From: Breviolum minutum Mf 1.05b.01 | Lineage: Eukaryota > Sar > Dinophyceae > Suessiales > Symbiodiniaceae | DNA: 64,000 bases | Direction: 5' to 3' | Assembly: GCA_000507305.1 (NCBI GenBank) | Contig: DF239408.1 | Location: forward strand, 124,001 to 188,000 | Shown here: one piece after another, positions 21,101-33,100 of the stretch | How positions within the stretch are numbered: the stretch's first letter is position 1 | Layout of the letters: every line of letters begins with the position of its first letter | Position numbers and translations under genes: made by a program | Notes under the pieces: generated by a model | What the model was told of the DNA's origin: nothing | The model's database searches: none | What the model saw: the letters and a program-made list of their open reading frames with translations, nothing else

Positions 21101-24100
21101 GAGCTTCACTTTTTGGTAAGTCGGATTTGTGAACCATGTCAACAGTATCTCAATTGAGCCACTAAAAGAATAAACCTCCGATACTTTCCATGAAATGCCG
21201 GTTGTTTAATGGGGATCCTTGGAATGGTTTATGAAATAATCATAAATAATCCCCATTTAACTGTGGAGTATGATCCCCTATATACCCTAAACAACAAGGG
21301 TCTTTTTCATTGCTCAATTGAGTAGTTGGAGGAGGATCACCCCACTTGGGACACATGATTAGTTAAAGGGGGTGTACTTCCGACATTTATAACCAGATTA
21401 ACCCTATCCTTAAGGGACTCTCATTATTAACCACACACCAAATGGGATGATCCTCCAAGTAGTGAGTAGTTGGATTCCTGCGACCATTGCGACCATGTTT
21501 GTCAAAGAATGGTGGCATGAAAGACCAAAAAAATGCCATGTTTCAAGAGTTTCAGGTCGCCAGATTTTGGGGCAACAAAAAGTTCTGAGTCTTCTCATAA
21601 ACCCAAAGGCCAAGGGCCGAGAGCCATTGAGGATATCATTTTTTCAGTTGGCAATTATGTGGCAATAGCTTCAACCAACAGACTTTGGAGCAGCCCCTTG
21701 GTTCAAAGGAGCCAAGCCTAGAATTTCATTCAACTTGATTGACCAATGATTGTCAATCGTCATTTGGTTGCCCTTGCTTTGGCCAACACTTGCACCTGGA
21801 TTTCATTGCCCACCTGCGTCCTCGCAACAGCCTCGCTTGAGTTCAGGGGATTGCAACGACGAAGAGATGAACTGAGAGGCCTGTTAAGGAGCATGAAGTT
21901 TCCACCAATCGAGTCGTTCACCGTGGATGGTGTCACCTACAGTCTCCCTTTAAAGGCTATACCTCCACCAAAACAGAAGCCAACTAGGGAGGAGCTGGAA
22001 TACTTATGTGGCTTTTTCGATGGAGATGGTTGCGTGACAATGGTAGGCGCAAAAGGAGGATACGTTCATCTTCAGGTTGCTCAAAGNAAAAGCGCTATAT
22101 GCGTTTGGACGAAGCAGGTTGTCTTCGCGCAAAGGAGATAAACAAGCTTCAGGGACAGTTGCGCCAAAGTAGATGCGCTGAAAAACGGAAGCAACTGGAA
22201 GTGGAAATCAGGAGACTTCAAGAGGAACACGACCTTGCCAGATTGGTTTCTGAAATTCAAACCTTAGAGAGTGACATTGACATGATGCTGGCAGATGGTG
22301 GTTATGTGCCGCAGTCTTCTCAGCAAGTGCGTTCAGAAAAGGGGCCTGATATGGGAACTAAAAGAGGTGTGTAGTGGATAGGTGAACGGAGCCCGTTGGC
22401 TCCCTTCTTGCCAAAAAAATGCACCATTCATAGTCATATTCAGAAGCAAAAGGAAGGATCCTCAACAAATAAGAAGGTTCCCAGCATCGATGTCAGTGGA
22501 TTTTTGGGGGGGATCAGGACTGGACTTAACTTGGGAAAACGGTGGACTTGCAACTCTCCTCTAGCTGGTGTGAACGGAAGGGAGGGATTGGCAGATGGGG
22601 GAGTTATCTGAACCCAGGAAGTCATTAGCCGTGATTAATTTGTCGTTAGTTTTCGTCCCCTAAGCAGGGTTAGTTTACTAGTAAATGGCTTGTACAGTAA
22701 CCCCTAAAACAGTCCCCAGACCCCCAACCAACAGTTTATGATTCGGAATTCCTGAAACATTTGTGGGTGAAAGGGGATGCTTGGGGTTCCAGGGGTGTGT
22801 TTCTCTTGGATTGTTGCTTGGGGGAATTTTTGAGTTGATTTGACGGGGTTTGGGATGATTGCCTTTTTTTTGGTGTGTTTTTTCTTTACATCACCTTGAG
22901 AGAGGGCTTAAAAATGATGGATTCATCCGCCGAGTGTTCTGTTGAGCTCTTTTCAGGGGACATGTATCACAAGAAAAGCATTTGAGTTACCAGAAAGTGG
23001 ACCCCTGCCAGTTGTAAGTAGTGTTACAAATCCAGTTGTAGGGGCTATAACTTCATATATAACCAGTGTTGGTTGGCCCACCTTGCAACCCATCGGTTTC
23101 TGTTAAAGAAACATTCGGTGAGATCCTGGTCACACCCAACCGACAAGCAGTTTCTGGTGGTTCATGAGCCACCAAGCTTCACTTTTTGGTAAGTCTGATT
23201 TGTGAACCATGTCAAAAGTATCTCAATTGAGCCACGAAAAAGCAAACCTCGGATACTTTCCATTGAAATGCCGGGTTGTTTAATGGGTATCCTTAGAATG
23301 GTGTATGAAATAATCCCCATTTAACTGTGGAGTATGATCCCCTGTATACCCTAAACAACATCAAAACAAGGGTCGTTTTCATTGCTCAATTGAGTACTTG
23401 GAGGAGGATCACCCCACTTGGGATACGTGATTAGTTAAAGGGGGTGTACTTCCGACATTTAAAACCAGACTAACCTTATCCTTAAGGGACTATCATTCTT
23501 AACCACACACCAAATGGGATGATCCTCCAAGTAGTGAGTAGTTGGATTCCTGCGACCATTGCGACCATTTTTGATAAAGAATGGTGGCATGAAAGACCAA
23601 AACGCCATGTTTCAAGAGTTTCAGGTGGCCAGATTTTGGGGCAACAGAAAAGTTCTGAGTCTTCTGATGAACCAAAGGCCAATGGCCGAGAGCCATTGAG
23701 GATATCATTTTTGTCAGTTGGCAATATGTAGCAATAGCTTCAACCAACAGACTTTGGAGCAGTCCCTTGGTTCAAAGGAGCCAAGCCCGGAATTTCATTC
23801 AACTTGATTGACCAATGATTGTCAACCGTCATTTGGTTGCGCTTACTTTGGCATGCCTATGTGGATATCTTGTGTTGGCCAACACTTGCACCTGGATTTC
23901 ATTGCCCAGCTGCGTCCTCACAACAGCCTCGCTTGAGTTCAGGGAATTGCAGCGACGAAGGGATGAACTGAGAGGCCTGTTAAGGAGCATGAAGTTTCCA
24001 CCGCTCAAGTCGTTCACCGTGGATGGTGTCACCTACGGTCTCCCCTTAAAGGCTATAACTCCACCAAAACAGAAGCCAACAAGGGAGGAGCTGGAATACT

Positions 24101-27100
24101 TATGTGGCTTTTTCGATGGAGATGGTTGTGTGACAATGAAGGCAACCAGAGGAATCTTTCATCTTCAGGTTGTTCAAAGTATCAACAACGCGCATATTCT
24201 GCTAAGGTTTCGCCGTGTCTTCGGTGGTGGTGTTTATGCAAGTGACCAGCGCACTGGGTTTTCCCAAGCGACTCTGGAATGGAAAATGACTGGCAAGTCT
24301 GCATCTTTTGCTGCTGGCTTGATGGCCTCGGTACCATCCATGAAGCAGGACCAACTTGAAATTGCGGCTTCAGGCACTGTTGAAGCTGTGCACCGCTCGG
24401 AAGTGAAGGCAATGTTGAAGAATATGAAACAAAAAAACTATATCACTAGAAGTCTAGCTGTCACTGGGCCATACTTTGCAGGCTTTTTCGATGCCGACGG
24501 ATGTATTGGCATCCGTTCAGATGCCGACACTGTCAAGCTTCAAATTACACAAGTCAATCCAGCTACGCTTGAATCTTTGCTGGCTTTTCTGCAAGGTCAG
24601 GGATTGGACCGATGGAAACTGCACCACTACAGCAAGTCGTCTCTCCTGCAATGCGCGCATCACCAAACAAGCAAGCTAACGCTTAAGCATTTGCTTCGAA
24701 ATGGCTTAAGTGTCAAAAGGCAACATGCCAAGAAAGCCCTTGAATTGACTCCTTCCAACCGTCAAAAAATCCGTGAGGAGTTGTTCTTGTTGACTGGGAG
24801 GCAAAGTCGCTATGTTCGATTGGACGAAGCAAGTTGTCTTCGCGCAAAGGAGATAAACAAGCTTCAGGTGCAGTGGCATCAAAGTAGATGCCTTGAAAGG
24901 CGCAAGCAACTGGAAGTGGAACTCATGAGACTTCAAGAGGAACACGCCCGGGCCAAATTGGTTTCCGAAATTCAAACCTTAAAGAGTGACTATGACATGA
25001 TGCTGGCAGATGGTGGTTATGTGCCGCAGTCTTCTCAGCAAGTGTGTTCAGAAAAGGGGCCTGATATGGGAACTAAAAGAGGTGTGTAGTGGATAAGTGA
25101 ACGGAGCCCGTTAGCCCCCTTTTTGCAAAAAAAAATGCAACATTCATATTCAGAAGCAAAAAGCAAAAATACTGATTTTTTTCAACCAACGAAGGGAATC
25201 CTCAACAAATAAGAAGGCTTCCATCGTCGATGTTGGTGGATTTTTTGGGGGGATCAGGACTGGGCTTAACTTGGGAAAAAGGTGGACTTGCAACTTCTGC
25301 CCTCTAGCTGGTGCGAACAGAAGGGAGGGATTGGGACATGGGTGGTTACCTTCCCTGAAACTAACATAGCACCTGAAAATGGATGGTTGGAAGACTATTT
25401 TCCCTTTTGGGACCACCTATTTTCAGGTGCTATGTTAGTTTCAGGGAGTGTATCTAATTGGACGTCCAGGGTAAATTCCTTTGGAATTTTCAACCAAAAT
25501 CGGTTGTGGAGAAGTTCTGGAGCCAAAAATCGCACGGACTCGTCAAGTTTTCTTGCAGCAGGACATGCACCATGTGCCGCTCCAGTATCTCCAGTGCCCA
25601 AGGCGTAGATTGGTGGATGTTTTGGGAATCAGTTCCAAAAATTTGATGAATCTATGGAAATTCTATGGAAGGGGTTGACATTTCCCTCCAGTAAACTAAC
25701 ATATCTACCTGGAAAATATCCGTCATTTCTTTGAAAATACCATCAAAATTAGAATCAGTTTTTTTCCAGCCAGCTATGTTAGTTTTCCGGAATGCATTTT
25801 ATTTTCAATTTCCAGTTTTTTTTTTGGGAAACCCGGAAAAACACCTGAAATAATTAGCAACTTTGCGCGCATTAGAACTTCGAATGCAGTGATGATTGTG
25901 ATCCAAGAAAGGTTTGATTCGTCGTAAGGCTGATTCAATTTTTGGTACACTTTTCTTGGTTTCCTATGAGAAAAGTGTCTTTCTATGATTTCTATGTTTT
26001 TGTTGCGTCTTACGCGTTTAGAAGTTAGGTTTAGGTTTTCAGGATGCTTTGCGAAGGCAATGTTTTTTGGTTTGGGGAGTGGCATGGTATGTACGGTGGA
26101 AAGCTGTTTTGAAGGCCCCCTTAAAAAGTGCGGCAGAATGTGCTGGGAATCAGAAAAAATCATGTGGGATATTTTCTTATTTGTTTCATTGTGTTCCATG
26201 TTTCCGAAAAAATACCGTGAAACGTGGCAAAAAAGATTGGGTATTTGTTCTTATTTGTTTTCCTTTTTGGTTGAAATTGAAGACTCCAAATCGACTCACA
26301 CAACAAACACTCCAGGCCAACGAAGCGGAGGAGGGGTTTTTGGGTGAGCTACCTGCCGGGATTTAGGTGAAACGACTCGAATAAGAAAGATAGTTGTAAT
26401 TTGTTGTGGGTTTGAATATCTTAGTTGGTAATGTTTATTTTCTACCATGGTAAATTAGTAAGTCGCCATCAAACCACCATTTGCGAGAATTTTATTTTTC
26501 CAAACTTCTTAAGCAACTCCAAGAGGTTGTTAGGCATATTTGTGTTGGTACTTCATCAGGATCAAAATCATATCAAATGTTGTTTCAGCAAAAAAAGGCT
26601 GGACATGGCAAGAGAGGGACGTACGAGACCTCAAGTGTTGTACTTTGCATGCAGATGAGCCAAAATTTTGCGGGCAAACCTTCTGATAGGCGAGTTTCCA
26701 TGTTTCAAAATCCGGGTGCCAGTACGGGTGCTGTCAGAAATTTGTGAAGTTGTAACTTGGGTTTGTTGAAAATTTTTCAGTGTTCCAAGATGTTTCCGAA
26801 CACCCCCCAAATTTTTTGTTGGGGCGTTTGATACTAGAACCACCCCTTTTTCCATCCGGATTTTTGACTTTCAGGACTTTTCTTCTGCGGCTGAATGGGA
26901 GGCTCCACGTTTTTTTTTCGAAACGAAATCCACGTCAGGCAGCCATGTCACCATGGCCCTTAAAGGGAATTCCCAAGTCACTAAGTATAGAAAGTGTATG
27001 TGGAGTCACGCCTTTTTTTGAAAGAAATTAAATTGGGAATTTCGGAATTGGATGTTCATTTTCTGTTGGCATCCTGATGGGTACATACCAGTTCCTATTG

Positions 27101-30100
27101 ATAATTCATGTTCCACTGGTACAAAAAGAAAAATAGAGTTGCCACAAAAAAAGAGTTGATGAACATGGATTTGCGCCAAAAAATGGTGGTTGCAGTGGGT
27201 TGTTTTCTCTTGGACTTGTTCAAGTTGAGTCCCTACTAGGCTTGGGGGGTGGAGATGTGGAAATGTCACATGATTTGATGGTTCAGAATTTTTTGAGAAA
27301 AAAATGGTTGTTGGTTTCTGACACTACATCCCTGAAAATGAACATGAAACCTAAAAATCACCCAAATCATTTTGGGTTCCATGTTAATTTTCCAGGATGT
27401 ATTTATAACGCCTTTGGTAGTTGTTCAGTTTATCCCACTTTTTTTTTCACCACGAGTTGTATAGATCCGAAATGGTGATTGCTGGATTTTTCCATGGGCC
27501 ATCAACAGGATTGATGTGATCTTAAATAGCATCCGGGATGTGTTTTTCTTTGTTTTTTGGATGGGTCTTTTGTTTGAAGTCTAAGTGGTTTTGCGGTTGG
27601 CATATTATGCCTGCTTGCCCTTTTTCAACATGGGTATGTTGATGCAAACGAGTAGCACTCAATACTCTCTAGGTTTTTTCAAGTGACCCCTTTGGGTGCT
27701 TTAAGTTTCCTTTTCAAGGGTTACGTGACCTCGATTTGGGTTCTCAAAATGTCACTTGGAAGAAGCTGACTATGGATGTTTTTCCTTACCATGCCATTCC
27801 TGACCTTCTCATCTCCCAAGAATCGCAGTTACCCATTGGATTCTTTGGTAGCATTTGGGATTCAAAAATCATCCTGTATACATACCTTTCAAGAAAAAAC
27901 GAAGAGCATGGACACACCCAAAAAATATGGATGTTTGGAAGTTTCGGGAAGTTGCCTAAAAACTTCAAGTTCCATCTTAGGTTTATCTCCAAAAAGTAAA
28001 AACTTCCATGATACTGTTGATGGAAGAAATCCTGCACCATTTGATAGGTAGTTTACCCCACTATTTACCGGCTTTTATACATCCCAAGTGGTGCAGATTT
28101 TTTTCCATCAACAGTGTGATTTCAAAAATCACATCACCAGTTGGCTTCTGAATTTCTTTGACCCTTGACAAAAAAGACAGACACACGACAGGTTGATCAT
28201 ACGGACCCCGGGAGGGATGGTGCATGGGGTGGATGATGATTTTTTGATTGCCCAACTACCCCACGACCTCGCCAAAATCGAGGTTGATACAAAAAAAGTC
28301 TTGCATTGGCAATATAATCAGTGACTTTGAGGGGAAAAAAAAGGAAAAGAGGTATAGACCACCTGGAAATACAAGTGTATCCAGACACCTGGGTTATCTG
28401 GCTGGTGCGCGAATTGTGATAAGCAAACGAGCCTTTGGGATGACCATTTTACGTAGGAAACGAAGAGCAAATGAGCAAAAATTGGTTGAGGGAGTTGAGG
28501 TTTTTGGCCAGTTATGTAGGGAATGACCTGGATGATTATACATTGGATGTTTTAATCTTCAAAATATCTAGCTGTGCCAATTGAAAAGGTTGATTCAAAG
28601 TTCTGAAATTGTTTCTATCTACAGTAAGTTTTTTCAAGGTTTGCCATGGAACAGGTACGGGCCATCTACAAGCTTGTTTACTTTACTCTTGTTAGGATTA
28701 TCTTCATAAAGTGAGCACTCATCCCTTTCATAAGCTAACGGATTCCTGCTGTTGGAAGAAATTCGGCTAACCACCTGGGTTGTATACAACCCCGTAAATA
28801 ACGGGATAAACTGCCAAGCTCAACTGGTGAGTTTACTGGTTTTATAGGCCACCGGATCGAATGTGTCACAAAATCACCTAGGTGGTTGGGAAGGATTAGA
28901 TGTTGTAACTTCGAGATTAAACATATCCATCTCGACCAGGTGGCGGTTACGGTAAACCACCATTTTTCATTACCAATTTGGAAGAATATGTTTGGTTCAC
29001 TTTTTCCAAGCATCGTGGCCAAGCAAATCTAATTCCAATCCATACCAACCACTGACCTTACCCAATAAGAGGGCCCGATGTCTTTACCAAATTTCCGCAA
29101 GGAGTTGCGTTTGGAAGAACTGCTTGGTACAGGAAGCACGGCGGAGGCGGGGCAGATTTTTTTGGGTTTGGAGTTTTGCATATCGGAAACCTGGAAAAGG
29201 GGGGGGTAGGCCCAACAACCAGGTATCGATGGGGTGAAATAACCCGTATAAGTATAGGGTTATGACATGTTATAACTCCAGTTACCCATTTCTTTTCGGC
29301 CATTTATAGAAGGTATTTCATTCCATTTATAACCGGTTTTTGGACCTTGTAAGATGGGGAAATTCTTGGGGGATGCTATTTTGGGCAACAAAAAGAGACA
29401 AAGCAAGACACACATCCCTCCCACCCGTCCTTCCATTTCTAAAAACGGCCAGTGAAATGGGTATATGATATTTTACCTTGTTTAATCAGGAAAATACAGC
29501 CATTATGGTTCAATGATGTTTTTTGGATGTTGTCAGGGAAAATAATCCAATTTTGACGGATATGTCCTTCAATTGAGTTGGTTCAACCACCAACTATAGT
29601 GTGTTTGACTCAAAATGAGGTTTTTACATCCCACCGAACAAAAAAATCTATGCTCAACACCATTGGTTGGCCATTTTTTTTAACCAATGCAGTTGTTAGT
29701 TGTCTCGCAGGTGTATCGTGCTGGATGGCATGGTACAGATGTGGCTGTGAAGAAGTTGCGTAGCCAAGGTGCTGGGGAGAGGTGTCGATTGGTGTCGGGT
29801 CTGCTGCCACGCAGGGCACAAATTTGAAGTGCGTAGTTTCATAGTTGTTTCTAACCCTAATGTATCATTTACAAGTAGATTATAACCCATTTACTAATCA
29901 TCTACTAACTTCCTTGGACATCCTAGTAGGTGGTGGTTTCAAATATTTTTTCTATATTCATCTCTATTTGGTGAAATGCTCCAATTTGACTAATGTTTTT
30001 TCAAAGGGGTTGAAACCACCAACTAGGCTATTAATGGCTGCCAATCCCCCCGCCAACGTACCCCGTCCCCCTCAGAAATAGCAGGCCTTATTAAACCCAT

Positions 30101-33100
30101 TGGTTTCCCTCAATGAGGCCGGCTATTAACTAGCGGGGGTTGGCTGACTAGCCATACCTAGCTGCTGCGAACGGAAGGGAGCGATTAGGAGCTGGGGGTA
30201 TCTAACAGTGGCTTGGCTATTTGGAGCTACCTATCCAGGTTTACCATCTTCTCATATCTTGGCTGCTTAGCTTCCAGAAACCACATTTTTTGGTTCCAAG
30301 AATCGAAGGATATTGTGATTTTTGTTTGGCTGTGGTTCACACGTCCAGGACAGCTGAGTACGGAATTCAAGCGTGAAATTTCCGTGCTGCTGCGCTTGTT
30401 CCTTGACTACATTTTTTTGGGAGAAGATGCTGGTGATGGATGTGAATTGGTGATGTTTGGTGGGTCATGATTCTGGAATAATTACTGTTGACAGGTGGGG
30501 AAATGACTGTAATCCACCCTTTTTTAAGTTAGCAAGTCGAAAGGAATGTCTTAACCAATCATGGTAAGTTCTCCTACCCTAAACTGCCTTGTCCAAGTCC
30601 TGTCAAGGCATCCTGGTGTGGATATCAAGCCAGCCAGCAACGCTATCGCCATAGTGCTAACTGGGAGACAAAGCGTATTTGCAGCTAGAAGTACAACTAT
30701 AATGGACCCTCTAACTGTTGGATACATGGATGCAAATCCAAATCCCTCAAACCCCATGTATCCAACTGTGGCAATGAATATAGGGTTTACTGGACTGAAA
30801 AATCACATGTACAACTAGCGCAAATGCCCCTTTGTTGTGGGCGTACACCTATTTTCTGTGGGTGCGAGAAACAACTACGCACCATTCTTATTTCAACAGC
30901 CTCCTACCTTCCCTTCGATTTTGGCCTTCGTTTTGGGTGTACTGAGGCGTCATCCGAATTTGGTTCTCTTCATGGGTGCTTGTACCAAGGCGGTCCCTAC
31001 GTGAGCAGTGATCAAAAAAAACGATTTGGTTGGGTTAAATAGGGGATTGATTTTACTACCCAGGTATATAGGGTTTAATTCATAAGACAATGTTAGGATC
31101 CTTATGAACCAATCAGGATTTCATGGAATGTTAGCCAGGGGTTTTTTTTTCGTGAGTTTCCTGGGCAAAAAAACCGTTGGTGAGAAAAAACGGAAGAGAT
31201 GAGGCCTATTTGCTTGGCCAAAGTTCGGCGCACAGAATAAACCTATCATACTAAGGTGGCTGGCTAAGATCCTTCACAGTTATGTAGGCACATACTTGGA
31301 TGTCTTTGTTTTGGTGATGTGTTTTTTTTAACTTTCTACCATGGTAAAACACCATTAAATCACCGTTTTGGGAATAGTTGTTTATTGGTTCCAATAATCT
31401 TAGGCAAATCCAAGCACGGAACACGTTTGTTTTCCGCAAAAACTGTAACAAATCCTCTAGCAATGCTTGCTTTTCATGTATATTCTCTGTTGATGGGGGC
31501 GCTTCCAAACTTTCCCAAGCACAATCATACATGATGAGGGATACTGTACCACGGTTGGCTGGTTCTCGGAGGGTTTCGTTGATTGAGATTGATGTGTGTG
31601 TGTGTGTGTCTGTGTTCCTTGATCTTTGGTGTTTTCACATGGGTTTTGTTCCCCTTCTTTCAAGGCAGTCCAATTTCCCTCCAAGAAATTAATCCAAGGC
31701 ATCCAACATGCTGCAATATTCCAATTTAGTTGAAAATTCGCCCTCCAACTATCAATGGTCACATTGGTTTCAAAGTCTTATAGTCATCTTTTTGGTGAAA
31801 AAGCCAGTCATTTTAGGATTCATCAATGAATTATCCAAATGGGTTCTAATCTTCCACCTGTTTTTTTTGGGAGGAAAATGATGACATGTGTCCGTGGGTA
31901 GGTCCATGTTCAGATGTTTGGGAGGGCAGGAATTTCGTCAAATTATAGCGACCTCACACGACCTGGGCCCCCAAAAGGTAGCCAAGGAAGCGAAATCCCC
32001 TTGTTTCAGAGAAATCTAGATGTGTGAAATAATATTATTTGGCAAGATAAGATCCATGGGACGAACGGTATGTTTACCTACATGAATGGTTGATTTTTTT
32101 GTGTGGTAAATGAGGAATGTAAATATACCAGTCCGATCCTATGGGCATGGTTCACCAAACAAAAAAAGGTGGTTTCGAAGATCATGTTTAGGTGGTTTCG
32201 AAAAAAACAAGGCATGGCAAACGGTGCCATGTGCACTTGACACGCCGTGCTTCTCTTCTTTCTCTTGTCCCTGGTCTTGTCTCGGAATGTGGAGTGAATG
32301 GTCCAAAGCGGAGAACAACGAGCCTCTCAGGAGGTTGAAACAAAGCAACGAAGATCCAGTTGGCTGATCTTCTCCAAGTTGTCTATGACCAGGAAGCGAA
32401 TGCATATGTTACTTCTCGCCCAACAACATCCAGCAAACATTTTGTGTAGGTTTTTCCTACTTAAAGACCGGTGGTTGGAGTACAACTTGCGAGTTGTTTC
32501 ATGTTTGTCTATCATTCCCAAGCTTTTATCCTTAATTCACATCGTGGCCCTTCAAAGGTCAAAGCTCTCATCCAGAAATTTGAATGCCGTGAGAACCATA
32601 GCGTCACCTCCAGGTGCTGGGCGTGTCCGATTAAAAGCGACAAATCGGCAAGTGGTTTGTGCTGTGGGTTCTGTGCCTTGCCAAAATCGAATGTCAACTT
32701 GTGATGCTCTTTTTGGATTGTACTTGGGAGAAGATATATTCATCATCGGCTTGCCGGAAGACGTGAGTCTACTGCATTCCCCGATCAAGGAAGTCTACTG
32801 CATTCCCCGTGAGGAATTTCAGACGAAGTGGGATTATGCCGAGACAGGTCTCAGGCGCCTTGAGTGTCTACAACAATTTGGACATTTCCATCCCAACGTC
32901 GCACCTCCAGATGCTTGGGCGCCGTACTGCACAATCAGATTTGTGTAACTCAAGTGAACCATCTTATTTGCAAGAAGGCCCTGACAACTGCAGATGATCC
33001 AGTCTTTCCCCATAGGACTTAATGACAAGAACATCCAAAATGTTCAGGGAATTTGTTGCGCTCCAAGTTAAACTGCATGTCCGAGTCGCCAAACAGTTTT

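Larger units (their letters stand above)
20592..22611 (+). repeat. LAGLIDADG unit, copy 1 of direct duplication
   Basis: Shares with 22676-25346 the whole order of landmarks: a shared left block with CAGTCCCCAGACC, a GAGCCACC block, a short MITE (TTGTTTAATGGGG...), a CTTGGAGGATC-family MITE, the ORF, and the tail GAACGGAAGGGAGGGATTGG. Most blocks look above 90 percent identical by eye. Confidence 0.85.
22676..25346 (+). repeat. LAGLIDADG unit, copy 2 of direct duplication
   Basis: The longer copy, with the intact ORF. The tail motif CTGGTGCGAACAGAAGGGAGG has a relative at 30163-30200 (GCTGCTGCGAACGGAAGGGAG), suggesting further truncated copies of the unit in the genome. Confidence 0.85.

Noticed and set aside
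21410-21613. Short ORFs repeated at 21410 and 23482 (minus) and 21447 and 23519 (plus)
   Set aside because: Lie in the duplicated unit and its MITE; lengths and frames differ between the copies, so no sign of selection.
23829-24975. Minus-strand ORFs over the LAGLIDADG gene
   Set aside because: Shadows of the intact plus-strand ORF, whose two catalytic motifs fix the frame.
30600-30640. Kinase-like LSRHPGV reading in an ORF at 30561-30818
   Set aside because: The true RHPN exon was found at 30947-30989 with correct phase; the earlier match is chance, in an ACATGGATGCAAATCC-type repeat.
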